From a bacterium (GTDB lineage: Bacteria; Verrucomicrobiota; Verrucomicrobiia; Limisphaerales; RI-55): a stretch of 64,000 bases of DNA. The position numbers were made by a program, and so were the translations under genes. The stretch covers positions 186,001-250,000 of the forward strand of contig WGOC01000017.1 of the NCBI GenBank assembly GCA_016124235.1, given 5' to 3'. Below the pieces are notes generated by a model. That model was not told the origin of the DNA, searched no databases, and saw only the letters and a list, made by a program, of their open reading frames with translations. Of this stretch, positions 43,219 to 52,561 are shown in pieces. How positions within the stretch are numbered: the stretch's first letter is position 1; every line of letters starts with the position of its first letter.

Positions 43219-44487
43219 GTGAAACCCACCCGCATTCTCCTCGTCCTCGCTGCGCTGGCCGCCAGTCCCATCGTGTCGCGCGCCGCAGACAATCCTGCGC
43301 TTCAATCCGGTGATTACATCGCCATCTGCGGCGACTCCATCACGGAACAAAAAATTTACTCGGCGTTCCTTGAGGAGTACTTCCTCGCCTGCCAACCGGC
43401 GACGAAACTCGAGGCGTCGCAATTCGGTTGGGGCGGAGAGACTTCATGGGGTTTTCTAGCGCGGATGAAAAACGATGTGTTCCCCTTCGCGCCGAATGTC
43501 GCCACATTGTGTTACGGCATGAACGACGGCGATTACCGCGTGCCGGATCCCGCGCGAGTGGAAAAATACCGCGCCGCGTTGACGGAAGTTGTGCAGAACT
43601 TCAAAAAGGCGGGCGTGCGGGAAATCGTCGTAGGCTCGCCCAGTCCGGTGGATTCCACCTCGTTCAAAGGTGTCTGGTTTCACCCGCCAATCACTCCTGA
43701 CCAATACAACGAGACGCTGGAAGGCCTGACGGCCACCGCGAAAAAGGTCGCCGCCAACGAGGACGTGCGGTTCGCCAACATCCACGCTGAAGGCCTGCGT
43801 GTGATGCAGGCGATGAAGGAAAAATACGGCACGAATTATCTGCTCTTCGGTGACGAAGGCATCCACCCGAAGGAAGCCGGCCATCTCGTGATGACGTACG
43901 CCTTTCTCAAGGCGCTCGGTTGCGACGGCACCATCGGCACGATCACCTTGGACTTAGGCGCAGGGAAGGCCACCGCAACTGAGGGCCACAAAATTGTTTC
44001 CGCCTCCGATGGAACGGTCACCGTCAAGTCATCCCGCTATCCCTTCTGCTTTTATGGCGATCCGTCGAAACCAAACGCCACCACCGGCGTCATCGAGTTT
44101 CTCCCATTCAACCAGGACTTCAACCGGTTCATGTTGGTGGTGCGCAACCCACCCGCAGGAGCCACGCGTCTGAAAGTGACCTGGGGCAAGGACACAAAAG
44201 AGTTCCCGGTCGACCAACTTGAAAACGGAATCAACCTCGCGGCTGAGTTTCTCGACAATCCCTTTTCTGAACCGTTCCGGAAGGTGCAGGAGGCCGTTCT
44301 GCGGCAGCAACGCTACGAAACGCCGATGGTGAAAGAGCTGCTCCACTCCGTTCCCGACTGGAAACAAAATGGCGTCAACGGCTCCAACAAACTTGTGAAG
44401 GAACTCGTGCGGATGGACGCCAACCTCCGCGAAGCCGCCGGCAAAAGTGTCGTGCCGGTGACGCACGAGATTCACATTAGCGACTGA
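43219..44487 (+). CDS. secreted SGNH/GDSL hydrolase
   Basis: A 422-residue protein taken from the GTG at 43219 (VKPTRILLVLAALAASPIV), which gives a signal peptide. The longer frame starts at a GTG overlapping the GH92 stop. The SGNH motifs are GDSITEQ (nucleophile Ser), GWGGETSWG, YGMNDGDY and a late DEGIHPKEAGH (Asp, His pair). These enzymes deacetylate or de-esterify glycans. The last 150 residues form an extra beta-rich domain. It follows GH92 closely and probably works on the same substrate. Confidence 0.9.
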   Translation: MKPTRILLVLAALAASPIVSRAADNPALQSGDYIAICGDSITEQKIYSAFLEEYFLACQPATKLEASQFGWGGETSWGFLARMKNDVFPFAPNVATLCYGMNDGDYRVPDPARVEKYRAALTEVVQNFKKAGVREIVVGSPSPVDSTSFKGVWFHPPITPDQYNETLEGLTATAKKVAANEDVRFANIHAEGLRVMQAMKEKYGTNYLLFGDEGIHPKEAGHLVMTYAFLKALGCDGTIGTITLDLGAGKATATEGHKIVSASDGTVTVKSSRYPFCFYGDPSKPNATTGVIEFLPFNQDFNRFMLVVRNPPAGATRLKVTWGKDTKEFPVDQLENGINLAAEFLDNPFSEPFRKVQEAVLRQQRYETPMVKELLHSVPDWKQNGVNGSNKLVKELVRMDANLREAAGKSVVPVTHEIHISD

Positions 44488-44545
44488 TTCGACCAGATTC
44501 GCCATCGAGGCTTGCGTTGACGGTCGATCGTCCTAGGTTCAATTC

Positions 44546-45703
44546 ATGATCTCCAAAGGCTCGCTCTTCGCATTCGTCGCGACCAGCGTCGTTCTTGGTT
44601 GCGGAACATCGGCGTTCGGTCAAAACGCCGCGCCACTCTATCGGAAGGCGTTCCGATATGAGCAGCGGTTGCAAAAGGAGTTTCCCGACCAGGCGCGCCG
44701 GTTTGAGGTGTGGAAGAAAGTGATGCAAAAACGGGATTTCGACGAAGAGGCCCGCCGCTATCTGGATGCAATCGCTCCCGAATTGGATCAGGCGGTAGCC
44801 GCATCGAAAATGCCGACGTGTCGCTGGAACGAGGATTTCTATCAGGGCTATGTGATGTCGGTCGCCAAATGCAAGAGTCTGGCAAAGGTGTTGATCGCCC
44901 GTATGATTCTTCGTTCCAAGGATGGAGAGATCGACGGTGGGCTCGCGGATTTCATGGCGGTGATCCGGATGAGCGACCAATTCGAGGGCGAATACCGGTC
45001 AACCATCGGACTTATCTTGAAACGGGAAACGCAATGGCAAGTGATCCAGGAATACGCGAAGGTTCTGCCCCAAAAAAACCAAGCCGCGCTAATCCGCCTG
45101 ACGGACTTCTGGTCGCAGCATCAATCTGATTACCAATGGGAACTGGGGGATTCTCTTCGCGAAGAGACGCATCGGACATTTGCCGAAATTCAAAAGCAAC
45201 TGACCAACGGGCGTGCTGTTTCAGACATCAAAAAGTGGATGCTTGAATCGGGCGGATTCAACACAAAGGCGCCCTTGCTGGAAGCCGCGAACGCCAAGGC
45301 GGATTTGGAGCCGGTACTGCAGAAATTGCAAACCCAATGCCTGCGCATCGCCGACGTTTTGGATCAACAAGACGTCGATCGATTCAATGAAGAACTTCGA
45401 ACCTACATGAACGATTATGCGGGCACGCCGGTGGCTCGTGCCGGTTGGTTCGCCATGGCAAACGACGGGGCCAACAGTCTGCGCATTGTTTACGAGAAGG
45501 CCAAGATGACCGAGATCGCCACCGCGATGTTTGATTTGGCGGTGAAGCGCTCCTTGAACGGCGACGCGGCGTTGGAATCCGTCAAGGACCCTGCCACCGG
45601 TCGTCGGTTCATCGTTCGGCCGACGGAGGCGGGTTACCTTATTGAATCGGCGTTTGCTGGAAGGAAGAAGCCCATCCAACTGCAAGTCGGCGACGCGCGC
45701 TGA
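44546..45703 (+). CDS. secreted hypothetical protein
   Basis: A 385-residue protein with an N-terminal hydrophobic leader (LFAFVATSVVLGCGTSAFG) that could be a signal peptide or a lipobox-like LGC. The rest is helical, charged and unrecognised, with no catalytic motif seen. It lies 58 bases after the SGNH gene and before the third sulfatase on the same strand. The gene is well supported by composition and length. Confidence 0.75.
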   Translation: MISKGSLFAFVATSVVLGCGTSAFGQNAAPLYRKAFRYEQRLQKEFPDQARRFEVWKKVMQKRDFDEEARRYLDAIAPELDQAVAASKMPTCRWNEDFYQGYVMSVAKCKSLAKVLIARMILRSKDGEIDGGLADFMAVIRMSDQFEGEYRSTIGLILKRETQWQVIQEYAKVLPQKNQAALIRLTDFWSQHQSDYQWELGDSLREETHRTFAEIQKQLTNGRAVSDIKKWMLESGGFNTKAPLLEAANAKADLEPVLQKLQTQCLRIADVLDQQDVDRFNEELRTYMNDYAGTPVARAGWFAMANDGANSLRIVYEKAKMTEIATAMFDLAVKRSLNGDAALESVKDPATGRRFIVRPTEAGYLIESAFAGRKKPIQLQVGDAR

Positions 45704-45838
45704 GTTGACGTTTAAGGAGTATCACGCTTTCACACGACAAGGTGTCATCAGTAATCCTGTCCACGGCCACCGGACTTTGATGGTTGCGCGACCCAGCCAT
45801 ACGCGGTGTAGTTCCCGGAACCCTGTTTGATTGACCCG

Positions 45839-47266
45839 ATGATCGCCTTATTTCGCCGCCTCGCCGCCTGTTTGCTGGTATCCGGAATCTGCCCCTTCGT
45901 TTCGTCCGCCGCTTCCGCCAGACCAAACATCCTGTTCATCTTCGCCGACGACCAGTGTTACGAAACGATCGGCGCGCTGGGCTTGACAGACATCGAGACT
46001 CCGAACCTTGACCGACTGGTCCATTCCGGCACGACGTTCACGCATGCCTACAACATGGGTTCGTGGCAGGGGGCCGTTTGCGTGGCGAGCCGGACGATGC
46101 TGAACACCGGACGCTTTCTTTGGCGTGCGCACGCGGTTGAACCAAAGCTCAAGGAAGAGGCCGCGGCCGGGCGTCTGTGGGGACAACTCATGAAAGCTGC
46201 GGGATACGAAACCTACATGACCGGCAAGTGGCATGTGCAAATTCCCGCGCCGCAGATTTTTGACCATGTAACCCATGTGCGCCCCGGCATGCCGAAGGAC
46301 ACGAAGGCCGGTTATCAACGGCCGATCGAGGGCCAGCCCGATCCATGGTCACCGTACGATCCAAAATTTGGTGGACACTGGGCCGGGGGCAAACACTGGG
46401 CGGAAGTACTGGCCGATGACGGCGAATCGTATTTGGCGAACGCGGCGAAATCGGACAAACCGTTCTTCATGTATCTCGCGTTCAACTCCCCGCACGATCC
46501 GCGTCAATCGCCGAAGAAGTTTGTCGACATGTATCCGCCGAGCCGCATCAAAGTGCCAAAGAATTTCCTGCCCGAGTACCCATACATGGAGGGCATGGGC
46601 GCAGGCAAACGTTTGCGCGATGAACAACTCGCGCCGTGGCCACGAACGGAATACGCCATCAAAGTTCATCGTGGCGAATACTACGCGATGATCACGCACT
46701 TTGACGTGCAGATCGGCAAACTACTGGATGCGCTCAAGGCCACCGGCAAGGCGGACAACACCTACATCTTTTTCACGGCGGATCACGGGCTTGCCGTTGG
46801 ACATCACGGCTTGCTCGGCAAACAAAACATGTATGAGGACAGTTTGCGCCCGCCGTTGATCGTGGTCGGGCCCGGCATACCCAAGGGCAAACGCGTGGAT
46901 GCCCGTGTTTATCTGCAGGACATCATGCCGACGACGCTTGAACTGGCCGGCGCCGCCAAGCCCGATTACGTCGAGTTCAACAGTTTGCTGCCGTTGATCC
47001 ACGGCGACAAGTCACAGCAATACGAAGAAATCTACGGCGCCTATTTGAAGGGCCGTCAACGAGCCATCATCAAGGGTGACTACAAACTGATCCACTACCC
47101 GGCGATCAACGTCTATCGATTGTACAATCTGAAATCCGATCCGATGGAGATGCACGACCTGATCAACGAATTGGACGATGCGGGCGAAGTCAATGCGCTC
47201 AAGGTCGCGCTCGCCAAACTGGAGAAGAAGATGGACGATCCCTTGGTAGATGCGACCGCACGTTGA
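45839..47266 (+). CDS. secreted sulfatase with CxAxR motif
   Basis: A 475-residue sulfatase started at ATG 45839; the track start is a TTG four codons upstream. It has a signal peptide, then NILFIFADDQCYETIG, the modification motif CVASRTMLNTGRF, KWHVQIP, and TADHGLAVGHHGLLGKQNMYED. The modification motif has Ala in place of Pro (CxAxR), a variant tolerated by some sulfatase-maturing enzymes. The final third has the choline-sulfatase or iduronate-sulfatase-like LYNLKSDPMEMHDL. It is third in the glycan-desulfation block. Confidence 0.92.
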   Translation: MIALFRRLAACLLVSGICPFVSSAASARPNILFIFADDQCYETIGALGLTDIETPNLDRLVHSGTTFTHAYNMGSWQGAVCVASRTMLNTGRFLWRAHAVEPKLKEEAAAGRLWGQLMKAAGYETYMTGKWHVQIPAPQIFDHVTHVRPGMPKDTKAGYQRPIEGQPDPWSPYDPKFGGHWAGGKHWAEVLADDGESYLANAAKSDKPFFMYLAFNSPHDPRQSPKKFVDMYPPSRIKVPKNFLPEYPYMEGMGAGKRLRDEQLAPWPRTEYAIKVHRGEYYAMITHFDVQIGKLLDALKATGKADNTYIFFTADHGLAVGHHGLLGKQNMYEDSLRPPLIVVGPGIPKGKRVDARVYLQDIMPTTLELAGAAKPDYVEFNSLLPLIHGDKSQQYEEIYGAYLKGRQRAIIKGDYKLIHYPAINVYRLYNLKSDPMEMHDLINELDDAGEVNALKVALAKLEKKMDDPLVDATAR

Positions 47267-47383
47267 TCTTCCTTTGTGAACGCTGTAATCGATCCCACCA
47301 ATCGAATCGCCGGGCTGCCAACGGTCCGCGCGCGCCAGTCCAGCCGGCAACCCTTTCTCACCGGCGCTTAATTCCATCGCGTT

Positions 47384-49930
47384 ATGGCGGTCCAAGCATG
47401 GCGTTTACGGTCTTTGTTGTGGGAATTCGTTTCGCGTCGTTTGTTTTCAAATTTGATGATCGTCGCTGCCACGGTGGCGATCAGCCCGACCTCTTCCGCC
47501 CAGTATAATCCCTACGAGCAGATTCACAGTTTTGGGAACGTCGATCAAATGGCGGCACATCCCACCGCGCCGTTGTTGGAAGGCAGCGACGGAGTGCTTT
47601 ACGGCACCGCATACACCGCGGGATCGGGCGACGTCGGTGCCGTGTTTCGCGTGAACAAGGATGCCTCGGGATTCAAGGTGCTCCGGGCGTTTTCGGAAAT
47701 CGGCGGCGACGCACAGAACCCCGCGGCCGGCCTCGTCGAAAACAGCGTCGGTTTGCTGTACGGCACGACCATCGCCGGCGGAATGTTCGCCAGTGGAACC
47801 GTGTTCAAGATCGCCAAAGACGGCAGCAGCTATGAAGTCCTGCACAGCTTCCCCGCGTTCGCCGGCGACGGGAAAATCCCTTACGGCGGAATGATAATCG
47901 GCGACGGCGGTACGCTTTACGGGACCACGAGTCGCGGCGGCCCGAACGACGCCGGCACCGTGTTCAAGATCAACCCGGACGGGACCGGTTACGCCGTTCT
48001 GCGGCCGTTCTACTCGACGAACCTAAATGGAGCGTATCCGCAGGCGGCGTTGCTCCACGGCAGCGATGGACTGTTGTACGGCACCACTTTCGGTGGCGGG
48101 CAGACCGGTGTCGGCACGGTATTTCGACTTAATACCGGCGGGACCAATTACGTCGTATTGCATTCGTTCACCGGCACCAACAGCGACGGCGCAAATCCCC
48201 GGGACGCCTTGATCGAAGGGCGTGATGGTCTGATCTACGGCACGACGGAGAACGGGGGTGAAAACGGCTTCGGCGCGATCTTCAGATTGAGCAAGGATGG
48301 TTCAAATTATTCGGTCATCCATAGTTTTGACCGTGCAGGCAGCAGCGGCGTCGTGCCCGGTGCACCGTTGTTTGAAGGCCAGGACGGAACGCTTTACGGC
48401 ACCGCCAGTTCCGGCGGTGACAACGGTGCCGGCACCGTGTTCCGACTCAACCACGACGGAAGCGGCTTCAGCGTTTTGCACAGCTTTTCGTTTGCCGCGG
48501 ACGATGCCATCAATCCTAACGCCGCGCTCATCCAAGCTCGTGATGGCCTGTTTTACAGCACGGCATCCGGCGGCGGACCAAGTGGTGACGGCGCGATTTT
48601 TCGAGTGGCGGGTGACGGTACGCAGTACGAAATCACACACACCTTCTCAAACACCGGTGGTGACGGACGGTTTATTTTGGCATCGATCGCTGTGCCGTCG
48701 GATGGCCAACTCTACGGCACCACCCAACTCGGTGGCCGAAACGGGCAGGGTGCGATTTACAAGCTCGCGCGAGATGGAAATGGCTATGCAATCATTCACA
48801 GTTTCGGCGGCAGCGCCGGTGATGGCGCCGAACCACACGCCACCCTGACTTACGGGCCGGGCGGCATGCTGTTTGGAACGACCTATCTGGGTGGCGCCAA
48901 CGATGCGGGCACCCTGTTTAAAATCAAAACCGACGGGAGCGGTTACACGGTGCTCCATGACTTTCTCGGGGCCGCATTGGACGGTGGAAAACCTGAGGCT
49001 CAATTGATCGTGACCCTCGACGGCTTGGTTTGCGGCACCACCGCCGGCGGAGGCACGGACGACTTTGGAACAGTTTTCAGATTGGATTCCAACGGTGGAA
49101 ACTATTCGATTCTTCATCAATTCCCGGCCGGAAACAATGACGGCAAATATCCGGAAAGTGGTTTGACGACGAATGGCCAGGGCGCGTTTTTTGGCACCAC
49201 GGCAAACGGAGGTGCGTTCGGAGCCGGGACCGTATTTCGCATCAATACCGACGGTTCAAATTACCAAACGCTGCACGACTTCAATACCAACGAAGCCGAT
49301 GGCATCATCCCCAAAGGGACAATCCTGCTTGGTTCGGATGGATGGCTGTATGGCATGACGCGCTACGGGGGTGCGAACGGGTTGGGCATGATCTATCGGC
49401 TCCAACAAGACGGTGGTGGCTACGCCCAACTCCGCAGTTTTTCCGCATCCGATGGAAACGCCGCCACGCCTGAAGCCGGTTTGGCGGAAGGGCCGGATGG
49501 CGCACTCTACGGCATGACCTACAATCGCGGCGGCACCATCTTCCGGATGAATAAAGACGGTTCCGGCTTTACGATTCGACACGTCTTCACGAGCGGAACA
49601 GGCGACGGCGTTTACCCGGTTGCGCAAATGATCAACGGACCCGACGGTCTCTTATACGGCACCACTGAATTTGGCGGCGCGGTGGGTTTCGGCACCATCT
49701 TTCGGATATCGCTCGATACGTTGTTTGCACCGCACCTTTCGAACAGCGGAACATTCAGCGCGAGTTTTGTTGGCAAACCGGGCATGAAATGGTCGATCCA
49801 ACGGGCGCAATCCGTTTCTGGTCCATGGAATGGGATTGGATCATTGACGCCAAACAGTGCGGGACTTGGGCAACTAACCGATACAAATCCCCCCACGCAA
49901 CGATCGTTTTATCGGATGGTTTTTCCGTGA
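47384..49930 (+). CDS. secreted Gloeo_Verruco (GloVer) tandem-repeat protein
   Basis: An 848-residue protein. After a long basic leader and hydrophobic stretch (LMIVAATVAISPTSSA), residues 50-780 consist of about 14 repeats of about 53 residues. The consensus is DGxLYGTTxxGGxxGxGTVF, then roughly RLNxDGSxYxVLHSF. These are Gloeo_Verruco repeats, named from Gloeobacter and Verrucomicrobia, and predicted beta-propeller-like. The last unit is truncated and joins a C-terminal segment ending in SFYRMVFP, seen in secreted verrucomicrobial proteins. The role is unknown, perhaps surface binding. Confidence 0.92.
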   Translation: MAVQAWRLRSLLWEFVSRRLFSNLMIVAATVAISPTSSAQYNPYEQIHSFGNVDQMAAHPTAPLLEGSDGVLYGTAYTAGSGDVGAVFRVNKDASGFKVLRAFSEIGGDAQNPAAGLVENSVGLLYGTTIAGGMFASGTVFKIAKDGSSYEVLHSFPAFAGDGKIPYGGMIIGDGGTLYGTTSRGGPNDAGTVFKINPDGTGYAVLRPFYSTNLNGAYPQAALLHGSDGLLYGTTFGGGQTGVGTVFRLNTGGTNYVVLHSFTGTNSDGANPRDALIEGRDGLIYGTTENGGENGFGAIFRLSKDGSNYSVIHSFDRAGSSGVVPGAPLFEGQDGTLYGTASSGGDNGAGTVFRLNHDGSGFSVLHSFSFAADDAINPNAALIQARDGLFYSTASGGGPSGDGAIFRVAGDGTQYEITHTFSNTGGDGRFILASIAVPSDGQLYGTTQLGGRNGQGAIYKLARDGNGYAIIHSFGGSAGDGAEPHATLTYGPGGMLFGTTYLGGANDAGTLFKIKTDGSGYTVLHDFLGAALDGGKPEAQLIVTLDGLVCGTTAGGGTDDFGTVFRLDSNGGNYSILHQFPAGNNDGKYPESGLTTNGQGAFFGTTANGGAFGAGTVFRINTDGSNYQTLHDFNTNEADGIIPKGTILLGSDGWLYGMTRYGGANGLGMIYRLQQDGGGYAQLRSFSASDGNAATPEAGLAEGPDGALYGMTYNRGGTIFRMNKDGSGFTIRHVFTSGTGDGVYPVAQMINGPDGLLYGTTEFGGAVGFGTIFRISLDTLFAPHLSNSGTFSASFVGKPGMKWSIQRAQSVSGPWNGIGSLTPNSAGLGQLTDTNPPTQRSFYRMVFP

Positions 49931-49978
49931 TTTGTTTTTACATGGTGCTTTAGGGTCTCGCCAACAAGGACAGCATCA

Positions 49979-50872
49979 ATGCGAATTCGTAAGTGTTTGG
50001 CAAAATCGATGAAAGATACGCAACCGCGAATTTGTCCACAGGTTATCCTCCAAATGTTGTTGCCATTACTGATTATTCTTTCGGGATGTGAGAACTCCCG
50101 AAACGACAGCGTCGAGAAGAAATCGCAAAGTCAGCAGCGCAAGGAAAAGCCGATTTCCGTTGCGGACTTGTCAAGTTCGCTAATACCGGGAATGACCATG
50201 GAGGAAACTATATCCAAATTGGGGCGACCCCGTTCCGAATTCCGAGAGAATGACAACATCCGGGAATTGGACTTCATTCGTGACGTCGGGGGCATTCCCG
50301 TTCAGGGCAACGAAAGAGTCATTGGCTTCAAAGTGAGATTTGTCAGCTACCGATTGACCAACTGGACACTAATCGTTGTCGATAGCGATACGATTTCAAA
50401 TAGATTGTATTCGATGGAACCGCCCCCCTCGTTTCGAAAGGAATTAATTGTCGCGAGTAGAATAGAAACAGAAACGAAGACGGAAAGTAAAACGACGAAT
50501 GCTCCGGCAAATCTTCCGTCAAGTTCACGGCCAGATTTGCCCATCCTAGAGGGAGCCGACGTACCACTTGCCATCTTCGAAATGCCAGCCGGTACCACCA
50601 AATCTCGCAGCTCTGTTCAGTCAAAAATCGAGCAATTGCGGCCGAATCTCACGATTACAGCGGCAAAGATTTACACGGTTGGTGACCGAAAAGGTGATGT
50701 TCAGCTCGCTGTGGAACTGGACTCAAACGAGCTTGATCGCTTTTCACATTTTGTGGATCAGAATCTTGGAAAAGTCGTGGTCTTCACACAGAAAGGGATC
50801 CCCGTCTCGACGGTGAAGTTTGAGCAACCCATGACTTATTACAAATTTGATTTACCCCTAAACGTCAGGTAG
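49979..50872 (+). CDS. orphan lipoprotein
   Basis: A 297-residue protein. After about 20 charged residues a hydrophobic segment (LLPLLIILSGC) ends in a lipobox Cys, giving a lipid-anchored protein. The mature part starts with a low-complexity Ser/Lys/Glu/Gln stretch, then an SmpA-like small fold hint (IPGMTMEETISKLGRP). It is AT-rich compared with its neighbours, which suggests transfer. Start ATG 49979; ATG 50009 is an alternative. No function assigned. Confidence 0.7.
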   Translation: MRIRKCLAKSMKDTQPRICPQVILQMLLPLLIILSGCENSRNDSVEKKSQSQQRKEKPISVADLSSSLIPGMTMEETISKLGRPRSEFRENDNIRELDFIRDVGGIPVQGNERVIGFKVRFVSYRLTNWTLIVVDSDTISNRLYSMEPPPSFRKELIVASRIETETKTESKTTNAPANLPSSSRPDLPILEGADVPLAIFEMPAGTTKSRSSVQSKIEQLRPNLTITAAKIYTVGDRKGDVQLAVELDSNELDRFSHFVDQNLGKVVVFTQKGIPVSTVKFEQPMTYYKFDLPLNVR

Positions 50873-51068
50873 CCGGCTACGGGCATTGAGTCTGAAACGA
50901 GTTGCTACGATTCTTGAAATTGAACCCGGAATAGCGCTCATTAAGAGACCCACTACTTTTGACAGGCAATTTAATGGAAGGAATTGGGACGTTCCGTTTT
51001 CATTCGGGCCCGATGTATGGCCACCAACAGTCCGGTGCCTTCTTTGATCAGTGCTTCGCACGGTAAAC

Positions 51069-52292
51069 TCACCGGCAATCAATCGCCGCCTGAAGGAACG
51101 TCTTCGCTGCGGAATGTTTTCCTTCAGTCGCGAAGTCGAGAGCCGTCTTGCCCGACGACGTAACCACCGAGCAATCCGCACCGTGTTTCAGGAGTGCCTC
51201 CACTGTGTCGGCGTGCCCGCTTGCCGCCGCGTACATCAAAGCCGTGCGGCCATAGATTTCCTCGCGCGCGTCGATGTCGGCACCATGCTCCAACAAGATC
51301 ACCACTAACTGGGTGAAGCCCTTTTCCGCCGCCTCCATCAACAGGGTCTTGTTTTCGAGATTGTCCCGAAGATTCGGTTCCGCGCCTTTTTCCAACAACA
51401 GCTTTACCAGGCCGCCATGATTGCGTTCGACCGCAAGCGTCAACGAAGTTTTGCCGAGCGTGTTGATCGCATTGATATCGGCGCCGTGCCGGAGGAGTAC
51501 CTTGGCCACTTCGACGTGCTCGCGCGACACGGCAATGGTTAGCGCGGTATTCCCGCGGCTGGTCTTGAGATTCGCGCTCGCACCGCCGTGAAGAATCGCG
51601 GAGACCTGATCCACGTCGCCCTTGTGCGCGGCCAACATGAGATCGCAGGCACCGGCCTTTTTCAAAATCTGCACCAACTGCTCATCGCCCTGAAAGGACG
51701 CCATCATGAGCGCCGTGTTGTCGAGATTGTCCTGGGCGTTTGCGTTGGCTCCGTGTTCGAGCAGAAACTGCACGACCTCTGTGTGACCACCGACGGTCGC
51801 CATCATCAGCGGAGTTTGACCGGTGGCTTCGGCGTCCACTTCGGCGCCGTGTTTTACGAGCAACTGGACGACATCGAGGTGGCCACTTGAAGCCGCCATG
51901 GCGAGCGCCGAGTAGCCCAACACAGATTCCTTCGCTCCGATGGCAGCACCTTTTCCCAGTGCCAAACGCGCGATCTCTGGCAGACCCTTTTCCGCCGCAA
52001 ACATCAAAATCGTTCGATCTTCCTCCGGATCCTTCGCATTGGGATTCGCTCCCCGTTCGAGCAGCAGCCGGACGATCGACACCCGGCGAATCCTAGCGGC
52101 ATAGAGCAACGCCGGAGTGTGATCGGCCATGGTCGAATTGACGTCCATGCCTGCGTCCAAGAATAGCCGAGTAAGGGAAATGTCGCCCTTCTTGATCGCG
52201 GCAAAGAACTGAACGTGACCGAACTCCACCCCCATCTCACCGAGCTGATCGCGAGCCTCTTCCTGCGTAATTTCCATTTTGGCGATATCCAT
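51069..52292 (-). CDS. ankyrin-repeat protein
   Basis: A 407-residue protein (ATG 52292; the track start at 52307 is GTG). About 12 ankyrin repeats follow an N-terminal helix (MDIAKMEITQEEARDQL), for example TALMYAAASGHADTVEALLK and TSLTLAVERNHGGLVKLLLE. No signal peptide or other domain is present, so it is a cytoplasmic protein-protein interaction scaffold. It is single and divergent from the uxaE gene, with no visible partner. Confidence 0.92.
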   Translation of the reverse strand: MDIAKMEITQEEARDQLGEMGVEFGHVQFFAAIKKGDISLTRLFLDAGMDVNSTMADHTPALLYAARIRRVSIVRLLLERGANPNAKDPEEDRTILMFAAEKGLPEIARLALGKGAAIGAKESVLGYSALAMAASSGHLDVVQLLVKHGAEVDAEATGQTPLMMATVGGHTEVVQFLLEHGANANAQDNLDNTALMMASFQGDEQLVQILKKAGACDLMLAAHKGDVDQVSAILHGGASANLKTSRGNTALTIAVSREHVEVAKVLLRHGADINAINTLGKTSLTLAVERNHGGLVKLLLEKGAEPNLRDNLENKTLLMEAAEKGFTQLVVILLEHGADIDAREEIYGRTALMYAAASGHADTVEALLKHGADCSVVTSSGKTALDFATEGKHSAAKTFLQAAIDCR

Positions 52293-52561
52293 TGTCGAGC
52301 TGGCCACTCATGGGTTATCGGACACTTTCCACAAAAAACTAAGTTGTTTTGAATGCGTAAATTAACCAGCCAGCCAGGTCGGTGCGTGCCGCTTATGAGA
52401 ATCGAGCATTACGCCGGTTCGAAAATCCGGGGCAAATGATCCAATGAGACATCCCATACCGCGCTCATTCCGGAATTGAGCGGCATGTCGCGATTGTCCG
52501 GCGCAATGCAGTATTGCTCCCAATCCCGCTTCGCTCCACGATGCCCGTTCGTTTAACTATC

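Noticed and set aside
47560-49720. Regular spacing of about 159 bases suggesting a tandem DNA repeat or CRISPR
   Set aside because: The periodicity is in the protein (GloVer repeats); DNA units are diverged and there are no spacers.
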